A stretch of DNA of 64,000 bases. Source: an uncultured Peptococcaceae bacterium (GTDB lineage Bacteria; Bacillota; Dehalobacteriia; UBA4068; UBA4997). Numbering within the stretch: the first letter of the stretch is position 1; every line of letters starts with the position of its first letter. Positions 10,222 to 20,694 of this stretch are shown here, one piece after another. The notes below the pieces were generated by a model. It had not been told where the DNA came from. It made no database searches and saw nothing but the letters and a program-made list of their open reading frames with translations. The translations under genes were made by a program, and so were the position numbers. The stretch is taken from contig CANQPG010000006.1 of the NCBI GenBank assembly GCA_947625705.1, forward strand, positions 1 through 64,000, given 5' to 3'.

Positions 10222-13200
10222 ATGAACAAAAGGTTAAGAGCTTGTATAGCTTTAGTGTTGATGTTTACATTATTGTTGCCAAGCTATGCTTTTGCCGACT
10301 TGAAACCAGGCGAGACGGAAAAGGCAAGAGTTGAATTGGTTTATATGGATGACAGTTATAATATCATCCCAGCTAAAGATATACGGGAATTGAACGTAAA
10401 CGATAAATTCTTCGTTGGTGTTAGACTTGTTGATTTTGACCATATTGCTGAAGCAAATAAAAGAGTAGGTTTGTTTTCCAGCGGTATTGTATATGATTCG
10501 ACGTATTTGACTGTTGAACCGGCAATTCAAGCCGAAATCGAATCACAAAAACAGCAATATGAAGACGCAAGTCTGCCGTTTGGGGAAACTGAAAAAAAGG
10601 GCATAATTGCTAGCGCTTGGAACACCCGTATGAATGCTGTGTCTGATAATGCAATTAACTTTTCTTATTATAAATTTAAAGAGAGCATCCCGGCTTTAGA
10701 CAAGGCTCTTGATGGATATAGTGGTTCGACTTATACTGCAAGTCAGAAAAGCTTAGTATTTGCAACCGAGTTAAACGGCAGTTTGCTACAAGCCTTTAAT
10801 GGTGTTGTCGCGGACGGTAAGAATGCTATAGTTGGTGTTTTTGAGTTTGAAGTAAAGAGTATTCCGGCTGATGGCGACTAGGTATTTGATTTCCAGACTT
10901 TGAATTTGGGCGATGTCACTGAATGTACGGTGGACTTTGGTCAAACGCCAAATCATACTCACTATGCCGCTGGTGCTGCACTGGCAGATGCGTTGGAAAT
11001 GACTGATGTTGTTGACTTTGATGCCAACGGCGCTGACGTTTTCCCTGTTACCTACAATGTTACTTACGAAAACAACGCTGATAGTTTGACTAACGTAAAT
11101 GTTAGCACTGATGGTTCTGCCACGGTTCAATCCAATCGTACCATTGCTAAGCTGCCTACCGGTACTGCAGACGGCAAGAGCATTGCCAGCTGGAATACTG
11201 CTGCTGACGGCAGCGGCACGACGGTTACCACTGACACGCCTATCACTCCTGAGATGGTGAGCGGTGATCCTGCTACTTTGACGTTGTATGCACAATGGGC
11301 GGATCAGTACAACCTGACCATCGACGGCAACGGCGGTAAAACTGCTGACAACGAGACCAGTCTGACTTATCCAGCTGGTGTTAGCGGCACTGATACCCTG
11401 ACCTCTTTGACTAAACCAGAGCCTGAGTTCGAACGTGCTGATTATACTTTTGATGCCTGGTATAAAGCTACCGAGGTCAGCGGCACTCTGTTCTATGATC
11501 CGACTGCTACTGACGCGGCGATTTCTGATGTGATGACCGAGCCGATTGATGGGACGCAAACCTGGTTTGCCAACTGGACGGCTGCTGGTGCCACTCAGTA
11601 TACTGTTACTTTCCATGAAAATAATGGTACGACTGAAACCTCGGCTTATGCTACCAGAACCGTGAACGCGAATGATAAGATCAACGCTTCCGGTGCTGCT
11701 GACGGCGAAAATATGCCGGCGCACCCGACCCGCGCAAATTACGACTTTGCTGGTTGGAACACTCAGGCCAACGGCGCTGGCACTGACTTTACCGGCGCTA
11801 CGGCAGTTGCTGCTGCAACCGACGTTTATGCTAAATGGACGCCTGCCGCAGGTCAGACTACTGTTACGGTTAATGTTGATACCAATGGCGGTTCGGCTGC
11901 TAACCCCGAAAGCTTTACCGTGATTGAGGGCACGACCGTTAACGCGACGATTCTGCCTGACACGCCGACCCTTGCTGGTCATACCTTTAGCGGTTGGTTT
12001 GTTGACGATGTTGCTACTGGCGCACAGTATGACGCCCAGACTGACGGTGCATACACCTATGTAGTTAACAGCACCATCACGATTAAGGCTAAGTGGTCTG
12101 AAAACGTAAAAGTAACGCTGCACGATGGCGATGATACGATTGTACTTGAAGGTGCTGTTGGCGACATGCTGACCGATTTCAACGATTATACCACCCAGTA
12201 TGCTGCCACGGGCAACATTCCGGCCAAGACTAATTACACTTTCCAGGGCTGGTTTGATGCTGCCAAGACATTGGACAACAAGGACTCGGTAGATACCTAT
12301 ACCGGCGAAAAGATTGCCAAGGACGACATTGCTACTGGTACTTTGACCAGCGCTATGAACAACAAAGACCTGTACGCTTGGTATATGGCACCGGTTAAAG
12401 TGTCTCTGCCCGGCGATGAAACCCACAAGGTTTCTTATACCGGCTCTGTTATTCCCACGTCTGATCTTATTAATGTTCTGAAATTTGAATATTGGAATGT
12501 TGACGATAGTGTCGCTGCCGGCGAAGCTACTTTGGCAGAGCCTACTCAGTACAAGTTTATCGTCGGCAACGTTGGCGATTCGCTGAACGCTGACAGCACT
12601 TCTATCGCGGTGACCAATGCGGGTGAGTATCAGTATTTGATTGTTCCCGTAGACCCTGAATTGCAGTTTATGGAGGGCACAGAAGGTACTTTCAACGTCA
12701 GCAAGAAGAAGCTGGATCTGACGCTTACCACAACCGCTCCCAGCGATGGCAATCCTGATGGTTCTTATAATCCGAAGCCGACTGTGACCTTGACCGATCC
12801 CACGCAGCTTGGCGATATGTCGGACACCGATAAACAGGCGCTGCTTGATACGGTTGGGTTCGACTTCTTCCTGATCAATCCGGGGGCTGCTGATAAAACT
12901 GCTCTTAAGCCTACCGATGTTACCGAGCAGACTAAGGCTGCTACACTTGGCGATTATTTGATGACAGTTTCTTTGCCCGATGGCGGTAATTACGAAGTAG
13001 GCACTATCAATGGCCCGGCGCAGGTGAAGACCGATGCTACGGCTGAAGCGCCCTCCGGCAATGAGTATCAGCTGGCCGGTGACTTCTATGATACTACCGG
13101 TGACGCTTTCGAGCCCGGCACCCCGTTGTATGTATTCACTGTTGAACCCGACTCTCACAAGGTAACCTTTAAGATCCCGCAGGCCACCAACAACAAGATC

Positions 13201-14805
13201 GATGCTGACGCGGCCAATGTTACTCTGGACGCCACCGCTTATGCGGAAAAGACCGTTAAACACGGCGAAGACGTTCAGTATACGGACGGCGTTACCCCGG
13301 CGGTTGGTATGCCTGCTGACCCGACCAAGTTGGACGATGTACAGTTTGCCGGCTGGTTCGTTGTAGCTGCCGACGGTACTTACAGCGACGCTAAGGACGC
13401 TTATGACGCCTGGAAAGCTGACCCGACCAATAACGCAGCCAAGAAGTTCACTGACACCACCAAGGTGGAAGCGGATATGACCGTGGTTGCTTACTGGACG
13501 ACCAGTACCGACGCGACTCTGCCTGATCCCGATGATGATGATCCGGCTAACCCGGGCGACCCTGTAACCACCGGTGGTTTGGTTCTGACGATCGCTGCTG
13601 AGAATGGCACCGAGTTGGGTTATGTAACCACGACCGATAGCGACTTTACTACTGCTAAGCCGTTTGCTTCCAGCAATACCACTCAGGAATACTGGGGCCG
13701 TGTTGCTAATAACGCTGCTAAGCTGAATGTTATTTATGAAACCGCTGAACCCGGTTCCACTATCGCGTTCTATAAGAGCGGTGACCGTACTCAGACCTTG
13801 TCCGTTTACACCGTTCCCGCTCCTGGCGCTCTTACCACGATGGCTGACGGCACCAAACCTCTGGATCTGGCTGTTACCACTCCTGCTGCTCCGACCAACG
13901 ATTTTGATATCGTTGTAACCGCACCGGATGGCACCTCCAGCCAGACCTATACGCTGCACATTCAGCGTTTGGCCAAAGCTGAAATCAAGCTGAACTACGG
14001 TAACTCGCCTTACGGCATGATCATGAAAGATCCTGATGTGAACACCGCTAATGCTGCGTATGGCAAAACTGACGCCGAGAAAGATACTTGGCGTGAGGCA
14101 GCCAAGACTGAGTTTAATACGGGTAATAAGTTTACCGCCGGTTATACGCCGCTGAACGCTCCCACCGACAAGACCTATACTGTAACAGCTTGGACTAGAT
14201 CCACTGACTCCACTGTGATTGCCAACCCCGACGTGAATATGGATAGAAATGAATACGCTATATTCATTTACAACGGCAAAACGTTCAAAGACCCCGGCTT
14301 TACGGCTATTAACTCTCTGGGCGAGACGGTGGATGCTGCCAATGTTACCAGAACGATGACCGTTAACCGTATGAACGGGACGGGTGATGCGGCATGGACG
14401 AATGTTACGGCTGAAACTGATTTCACATTGACAGAAAATGCCAGCGGTTTCATTACTAATGTAACTTCTGAAACCAGCAGAATGATTCGTCCTGACATAT
14501 ATGAAATCACATATACCTTTACGGATTATGATGGTACGACTAAAACTGCCACTCGTAAGGTTGTGGTGCTTAACTTGATTGGTGAAGTTACCTGCGACGG
14601 CTCCTATGGTCCCGACGATGGCAACCGTATCCATGCCAAGGTTGGCGGCACAGAATTTACTGCTACTGGTCGTTCTGGTGAGTTGTTGACATTCCGTATT
14701 GCAGATGTTTCCAGTGATGGCTCTGTAGCCCCGGATGATGGCAATCTGGCTGGTGCTATCGTGGGTGGTACGCCTGTTTCTGCATTCTATCTGCCGCTGA
14801 ACTAA
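10222..14805 (+). pseudogene. Secreted cohesin-like/InlB-repeat protein gene interrupted by one in-frame TAG (10879-10881)
   Basis: ORFs 10195-10881 and 10900-14805 are in the same frame; the paralogue at 14991 aligns across the stop (VFEFQVKELPPAS...WTVDFGAVPNHVHYAAD versus VFEFEVKSIPADGD*VFDF...CTVDFGQTPNHTHYAAG). Confidence 0.75.
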
Positions 14806-14815
14806 ATTCAGTTAT
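13988..14815 (+). repeat. Long direct repeat copy 2 (828 bp)
   Basis: Same as 9268-10095. Confidence 0.93.
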
Positions 14816-14990
14816 ATAAATGTTTTAAGGTTTATGTAATTGATTTAAACGGATTTAAAATGTTATTTTCGGCATAGGATTTTGGAGTTTGTCAGGCGCA
14901 TGCCTATTTAGGGGGTGATGTAGAAGCAAACTCCAAATCCCGTTGCCGTAATAAAATTGCTAAAAAATGAAAATGAAGGAGGATATCTTA

Positions 14991-17900
14991 ATGAACAAAA
15001 AATTAAGGGCTTGTATAGCTTTGGTATTGATATTTACATTATTGCTGCCAAGCTATGCTTTTGCTGCCTTGAAACCAGATACGACGAAGGCAAAAGTTGA
15101 ATTGGTCTATATGACAAATACCGGAACTGCCGATGCTCCTCAATACACAATCGCAGATTCCAGTACAATGACTGCATTGAAACAAAATGACATCTTCTAT
15201 GTAGGTGTTAAACTTGTTGACTTCAGTAATATCGCTGAATCAAATAAAAGAATGAGCCAGTTTTCTGGCGGTATTGTATATGATTCGGCGTATTTGAATG
15301 CCGAACCGGCAATTCAAGCTGAAATCGAATCACAAAAACAGCAATATGAAGATGCGGGTTTGGAGTTTGATGACTCTGCAAAGAAGAGCATAATTGCCGA
15401 TGCTTGGGACGCTCGCATTAAAACTACTGCATCTAATAATGTAATAAAAGTGAGCAACGTTAAATTTAATGCGAGTATCCCGAACTTAGAAAAAGTGCTT
15501 AACGGCATTGAGGGTTCGGACTATAGTGAAACTCAGAAAAGCATAGTTTTTTCGGTTGACGATAAAAACAACGCACTTAATCAGTTTAATGGTGTTGTTG
15601 CGGAGGGCAAAGTTGCTTTGGTAGGTGTCTTTGAATTCCAGGTAAAGGAATTGCCCCCGGCGTCTAAGATTGCAGGATTGTTAGGTTGTCAGACAGTTAG
15701 GTTAAATGATGCTAATGAATGGACGGTTGACTTTGGCGCTGTTCCCAATCATGTTCACTATGCTGCTGATGCTACAGCTACTGGTAATGAAATGAAGGAT
15801 GTAATTGATTTTGATACCACTGCTGTAAACTCCCTGAAGTTTGAAGCGGCTCCCGAACCGGCGAAGCCCGCAATCACCGGCACCGTTACCATCACTGGCG
15901 ACGCTGCTACTCTGAAGTACGATGGCACCACTGCTGTGGAAGCTGACGTTACCGGCGTTACCATCACTGGTGACTCTAGCACCACTCCTACTTTGACCTA
16001 TCAGTGGTATGCTTGCGATGACGCTACTGGTACCAATGCGACGGCGATCACCGGCGCTACCAACGCTTCTTTCACGCCCACCAAGGCTGAAGTTGGCAAG
16101 TATCTGAAAGTTGTTGTAACTGGCACCACCAACTGCTCCGGTACGCTGGAAGCGATTGCCACCAACGCGGTTGGCGCGGCTGAGGTTACTCTGACGGCCA
16201 CCAACCTGGCGTTTGATAACAAGACCTATGACGGCACCAAGGCCGCTACAATGACGACCGGCACTACGCCTACCGTTACTGCGCTTGGCAGCGACACCGT
16301 TACTGTTAAGCTGGTAAGCGCTGAGTTTGCTGACGCCAACGTTGGCAATGGCAAGACCGTTACTGCCAAGTTTGCGCTGGATGGCGCTGACGCGGCTGCT
16401 TACAAGCTGACCGGCGCTGACGGTGACGGCAATGTTACCGTTAACGACAAGACTGCTAACATCACTGCTGCCAAGCTGACGCTGGGCACTGTTGCTGCTG
16501 TTAGCGGCAAGCCGAACGAAGCTATTACCCTGCCTGCTGATGTTACCATCAATGGCACTGTAAACAACGAGACCCTGACTAAGGATACCGATTATGAGTT
16601 GGCTTACAGTGTAGAAGATGCTAATGTAGGTAATGCTGGCGACACCGGGATTTCTACCGGCGCTGTTACCGGCACCACCGTTACCCCCACTGGTGAGGGT
16701 ACCGCGTCTGCCAAGGTTACCGTAACTCTTAAGACCACTACTTTGGCTGGCAACTATACCTTTGATGGCACTGCTAACGAAGCTACTTTCGACATCAAGG
16801 TTAAAGACAAGACCGCTACCGCTATCGCCATCAAGACTGCGCCCACCAATTTTGGTGAGGTAAATGTCGGCGATACCATCGACCTTTCCGGCCTGGTAGT
16901 GACCGTTACTTATGACGACGGCACCACTGCTGACGTCGCTCTGGCTGATTTTGCGGCCAACGGCATTGATGTTAAGGTGGACGATGAAGCTGTTACCTCC
17001 GGCACCACCCCCGCTAAGTCGGATATGGACGGCAAGGACGTAACGGTAAGCGTTGCCACTGCTTCTGACCCTGCGACCGCTAAGGTTGGCACTCTGACTG
17101 TTAAGAACCTGGCAACGGTTGCGCTGACTGTGACCACTGCCGGCGTTGCGGCTGACCGTGAATACAACGGCGCTGCGGATAAGTCTGTTACCAGCTGGAC
17201 GACTGACCCGGTTTACGAATTGAAGTCTGACGATCCGATGGCTGTTGACGGCTGGGCGTTGGATACGACCGCTGCGAAGTATGAGTATGCTGACGGCAAT
17301 GCCGGTGAGAACAAGGTTATCACCGTAAGCGGCCTGAAGCTGACCAAAACGGGCGAGACCCCGATCGAAGTAACCGCCACTGTTGACGGCGGCGGCAACA
17401 TTGCTACCGGTAAGATCACTCCGGCTGCTATCACCGTTACGGCGAAATCCAGCCTGAAGACGACCGCTACCAAGAAAGTCAGCAGCTTCCTGGATGTGAC
17501 CGGCCTGAAAGCCGGCGACACTGCCGCTTCCGTATTCGACGGCACTGCTGCTGTCAACTTTGGTTCCGAGAACGACAAGGGCTTCACTCTGAGCGTTAAA
17601 GACGCCGAGGGCAATGCTGTTACCACGGCGCTTGCTTCCGGCCTGACCAAGGGCAGCTACGCTGTAACGTTTGCTCAGACTGACGCTACCAAGTGCGCTA
17701 ACTACACCGTTACCGGTTTCACTGACTCTGAACTGACTGTGAAGAAGAGCAGCGGCGGCGGCAGCAGCAGCAGCACTCCTTCTACTCCCACTTATACCGT
17801 AACCTTTAAGGCCGGCGACCACGGCACCATCACCGGCGCTACCAGTGATAGCGTTGAAAAGGGCGACTCCGTGAGCTCCACGCCTAAGGTAACCGCCAAG

Positions 17901-18629
17901 GAAGGCTGGTCGTTTATCGGCTGGTCCACCGACGGCAAGACCACTGTTGATCCGACTGATGTTGAGATCACCAAGAACACCACCTTCACCGCTCTGTATG
18001 AAGAGGGTAAGGTAGCTCCGGCTGCCGACCACTTCGCCTACATTGAGGGCGTTGGCGGCAACAAGTTTAACCCCGAGGGCAACATGTCCCGTGCTGAGGC
18101 TGCTACCATGCTGGCTCGTCTGCATAAGGACTTTGCTGATAAGGCTGCTGACAACAAGTTCAGCGACATTGCCGCCGGCAGCTGGTATTACAACTATGTG
18201 ACCTTTGCGGCTGAAAACGGTATTGTGACCGGCTATGTAGACGGTACCTTTGGCCCGAACAAGACCATTACCCGTGCCGAGTTTGCCGCTATGCTGGCTC
18301 GCTTCATCGAGCTGGACGCCGCTGACGGCGAGACTGCTTTCTCCGACGTCCCGTCTGATAACTGGGCTGCCGGTTATATCGACGCTTTGGTTGAAAAGGG
18401 TGTTGTCAACGGTTACAACGATGGCACTTTCCGTCCGGAACAGACCATCACCCGTGCCGAAGCCGTTAAGATGATCAACGGCGCCATCGGCCACACCCCG
18501 GACAAAGCTAAGGTTGAGGAGAACCTGGGCAACTATGACACCAACTTCTCCGACGTTGCGAAGTCTCACTGGGCTTATTACGAAATTATGGAGTCTGCCA
18601 CCGATCACTTCTCCGGCGATTTCCACTAA
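14991..18629 (+). CDS. S-layer-anchored surface protein: signal peptide, cohesin-like N-terminus, YDG/Ig-like repeats, InlB-type repeat, three SLH domains
   Basis: MNKKLRACIALVLIFTLLLPSYAFA; NKTYDGTKAATM; YTVTFKAGDHGTITGATSDSVEKGDSVSSTPKVTAKEGWSFIGWS; SLH motifs FSDIAAGSWYYNYVTFAAENGIVTGYVDGTFGPNKTITRAEFAAML and similar. Confidence 0.85.
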   Translation: MNKKLRACIALVLIFTLLLPSYAFAALKPDTTKAKVELVYMTNTGTADAPQYTIADSSTMTALKQNDIFYVGVKLVDFSNIAESNKRMSQFSGGIVYDSAYLNAEPAIQAEIESQKQQYEDAGLEFDDSAKKSIIADAWDARIKTTASNNVIKVSNVKFNASIPNLEKVLNGIEGSDYSETQKSIVFSVDDKNNALNQFNGVVAEGKVALVGVFEFQVKELPPASKIAGLLGCQTVRLNDANEWTVDFGAVPNHVHYAADATATGNEMKDVIDFDTTAVNSLKFEAAPEPAKPAITGTVTITGDAATLKYDGTTAVEADVTGVTITGDSSTTPTLTYQWYACDDATGTNATAITGATNASFTPTKAEVGKYLKVVVTGTTNCSGTLEAIATNAVGAAEVTLTATNLAFDNKTYDGTKAATMTTGTTPTVTALGSDTVTVKLVSAEFADANVGNGKTVTAKFALDGADAAAYKLTGADGDGNVTVNDKTANITAAKLTLGTVAAVSGKPNEAITLPADVTINGTVNNETLTKDTDYELAYSVEDANVGNAGDTGISTGAVTGTTVTPTGEGTASAKVTVTLKTTTLAGNYTFDGTANEATFDIKVKDKTATAIAIKTAPTNFGEVNVGDTIDLSGLVVTVTYDDGTTADVALADFAANGIDVKVDDEAVTSGTTPAKSDMDGKDVTVSVATASDPATAKVGTLTVKNLATVALTVTTAGVAADREYNGAADKSVTSWTTDPVYELKSDDPMAVDGWALDTTAAKYEYADGNAGENKVITVSGLKLTKTGETPIEVTATVDGGGNIATGKITPAAITVTAKSSLKTTATKKVSSFLDVTGLKAGDTAASVFDGTAAVNFGSENDKGFTLSVKDAEGNAVTTALASGLTKGSYAVTFAQTDATKCANYTVTGFTDSELTVKKSSGGGSSSSTPSTPTYTVTFKAGDHGTITGATSDSVEKGDSVSSTPKVTAKEGWSFIGWSTDGKTTVDPTDVEITKNTTFTALYEEGKVAPAADHFAYIEGVGGNKFNPEGNMSRAEAATMLARLHKDFADKAADNKFSDIAAGSWYYNYVTFAAENGIVTGYVDGTFGPNKTITRAEFAAMLARFIELDAADGETAFSDVPSDNWAAGYIDALVEKGVVNGYNDGTFRPEQTITRAEAVKMINGAIGHTPDKAKVEENLGNYDTNFSDVAKSHWAYYEIMESATDHFSGDFH

Positions 18630-18659
18630 GCCGTAAAAGTCCCAATTTATCGTAAGATG

Positions 18660-18699
18660 AACAGGAGCCGCCCCCAAAGGGGCGGCTCCTGTTTTCGTT
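18660..18699. terminator. Strong hairpin terminator between convergent genes
   Basis: aacaggagccgcccc caaa ggggcggctcctgtt followed by ttcgttt. Confidence 0.85.
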
Positions 18700-18732
18700 T
18701 ATTTTCGGGTGGTCAAAACAGCTTCCGGTTTG

Positions 18733-19188
18733 TTACCGGTTGCAGCAGCAGCCCTCGCCGCGGTTGCGGCCGCACTGGCAGCTGTCGCAGTCGTCATCGC
18801 CGCGGCTGCGGCCGCACTGGCAGCTTTCGCACTCGTCCTCGTCCTCTTCAAACTCAGTCGGCTCTTCGATCAGCGAAGCCAGCTGGAAGCGGTGAGAATG
18901 GCCGCCGGTGCAGTCCGTCTCGTCGTTCACGTAGTGGACGTGCTTGCCCTCGCCCACGTAAATCGCAGGCTCGGAAGTGCCGCAGAACTCATGGTAATGG
19001 TCGTCGGCGAAATCGGTGCGGAAAGTCACCTCATGCACGTGGCTGCAGCCGTCCTCGATCGCTTCGCCGGACACGGTGGCAATGCGGTGGTTGTGGCCCT
19101 CGCAGCAGCCAACATTGGTTTCGGTGATACCGATGATCTCGTGTACGTGGCGTTGTTCGTCACAGTTATTACATCTATTGCTGGTCAT
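18733..19188 (-). CDS. YmaF-like His-rich protein with Cys/Asp-rich C-terminal repeats
   Basis: Repeated HxHE/HNHR motifs (RHVHEIIGITE, GHNHRIATVSG, SHVHEVTFRTD, KHVHYVND, GHSHRFQL) then CESCQCGRSRGDDDCDSCQCGRNRGEGCCCNR. Confidence 0.65.
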   Translation of the reverse strand: MTSNRCNNCDEQRHVHEIIGITETNVGCCEGHNHRIATVSGEAIEDGCSHVHEVTFRTDFADDHYHEFCGTSEPAIYVGEGKHVHYVNDETDCTGGHSHRFQLASLIEEPTEFEEDEDECESCQCGRSRGDDDCDSCQCGRNRGEGCCCNR

Positions 19189-19388
19189 ATATTTAACACT
19201 CCTTTAGGTAATTTTTGATTTTTCGGTGGGGCTAATATAGCTTATGCCGCGGGGGCGCGGGACGTGCGGGCTTTTCCCACGGTTTTGCTATGGTTTTGCT
19301 GCAACTATTTTTGCCCGGTATCTTGACAAACGCCCGCAAATTTGCTAACATAAATTTACTGTGTGGGATTATCCATGCGGGCATTATG

Positions 19389-19464
19389 GTGGATATGGTG
19401 AAGTGGTTAACACACCGGATTGTGGCTCCGGCACGCGTGGGTTCGACCCCCACTATCCACCCCA
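19389..19464 (+). tRNA. tRNA-His(GTG)
   Basis: GTGGATA...TATCCAC acceptor, anticodon loop attgtggct, T-loop GTTCGAC, encoded CCA. Confidence 0.92.
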
Positions 19465-19467
19465 TAC

Positions 19468-19542
19468 TGGGGCGTAGCCAAGCGGTAAGGCAACGGGTTT
19501 TGGCTCCGTCATGCACAGGTTCGAGCCCTGTCGCCCCAGCCA
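19468..19542 (+). tRNA. tRNA-Gln(TTG)
   Basis: TGGGGCG...CGCCCCA acceptor, loop ttttggc, GTTCGAG, CCA. Confidence 0.92.
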
Positions 19543-19579
19543 AGAGGCCGGGCGGTAGGGCTCGGCCTCTTTTATATAT

Positions 19580-19662
19580 GCGGACGTGGCGGAATTGGCA
19601 GACGCACCAGACTTAGGATCTGGCGAGTGATCGTGAGGGTTCAAGTCCCTCCGTCCGCACCA
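19580..19662 (+). tRNA. tRNA-Leu(TAG)
   Basis: GCGGACG...CGTCCGC acceptor, loop cttagga, long variable arm, GTTCAAG, CCA. Confidence 0.92.
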
Positions 19663-19680
19663 TTGGTATGGCTGGAGGGT

Positions 19681-19700
19681 AGTCCCTCCGTCCGCACCAT
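19681..19700 (+). repeat. 20-bp duplicate of the tRNA-Leu 3' end
   Basis: agtccctccgtccgcaccat at 19644-19663 and 19681-19700. Confidence 0.9.
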
Positions 19701-19744
19701 GCTTTATTGTATAATAGTATAATTCGGCGAGGGGAGTGTTCGTA

Positions 19745-20169
19745 ATGATTTTACTGCAAGATAAGGTGGCCATCATCACTGGCGCCAATTCCGGCGTGGG
19801 CGCGGCGGCGGCCAAGCTGTTTGCCTCGGAGGGGGCAAAGGTGGTTATCTGTGCGCGGCGGGCGTTACTTATACGGCCTCCAAGGCGGCCATGCTGGGCG
19901 TGACCAGCCAGGTGGCCATGTGCTATGCCGCGGCGGGTATCCGCTGCAACGCCATCTGCCCCGGCGGTATCAATTCGCCGATGATCGCCGATATGGATTA
20001 CAGCAAGATCGATATGTCGGTCATGCAGGCCATCGGCAAGCACACCGACGGCGATATTCCCGCCTCCGAGCCGGAGGAAGTGGCCAATGTGGCGCTGCTG
20101 CTGGCCAGCGATCTGGCGGCCACCATTACCGGCCAGTGGATCGTGGCCGACAAGGGCGGTTCGCTGTAA
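19745..20169 (+). pseudogene. Short-chain dehydrogenase/reductase remnant with internal deletion and frameshift
   Basis: N-term LLQDKVAIITGANSGVGAAAAKLFASEGAKVVICARR joins, in another frame, YTASKAAMLGVTSQVAMCYAAAGIRCNAICPGGINSPM...; the middle of the SDR fold is missing. Confidence 0.85.
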
Positions 20170-20189
20170 AAAATAGGTTTCACCGCAGA

Positions 20190-20214
20190 CAAAGCGCCCC
20201 TTGGGGCGCTTTTG
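20190..20214 (+). terminator. Rho-independent terminator
   Basis: aaagcgccccttggggcgcttttgtt. Confidence 0.8.
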
Positions 20215-20373
20215 TTGTCGGCGTTATTATATCGTAAGAAAATATTGCAAAACAAGGCGGGCTATGCTAAAATAAACAAATGGAATAGCAGGTGCAGTCT
20301 GGGCGCTTGGCCAAATTTTGGGCAGGCAGCGGGGGCTGTGCCGTTTGTTGCTTGAAACGGCAGGAGGTTTATT

Positions 20374-20661
20374 ATGGAAATTGACAGAAAAATGGTCGAA
20401 TACGTGGCGGAATTGGCCAAGCTGCGCCTCTCGGAGGAGGAGACGGAGCAGATGCAGCAGGATCTCACCAAAGTCTTGCAGTATATGGACGTGCTGAACC
20501 AGCTGGACACGGCGAGCGTTGAGCCGCTGACGCATGTTTCCGGTGTGGAAAACGTGTTCCGTGCGGATAAAGCGGCGGCCAGCTTCGGGCGCGACAAGAT
20601 ACTGCAAAATGCCATCGCGGTGGAAGACGGCTGCTTCAAGGTGCCGCAGACGGTGGAATAA
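20374..20661 (+). CDS. gatC: Asp-tRNA(Asn)/Glu-tRNA(Gln) amidotransferase subunit C
   Basis: MEIDRKMVEYVAELAKLRLSEEETEQMQQDLTKVLQYMDVLNQLDT; upstream of gatA. Confidence 0.95.
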   Translation: MEIDRKMVEYVAELAKLRLSEEETEQMQQDLTKVLQYMDVLNQLDTASVEPLTHVSGVENVFRADKAAASFGRDKILQNAIAVEDGCFKVPQTVE

Positions 20662-20694
20662 CCACGACCAGACGTTTTTTAAGGAGGATATATT

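Noticed and set aside
19232-19543. Minus-strand ORF MAGATGLEPVHDGAKTRCLTAWLRPS...
   Set aside because: A well-known false ORF type produced by reading antisense through tRNA genes; it overlaps tRNA-His and tRNA-Gln.
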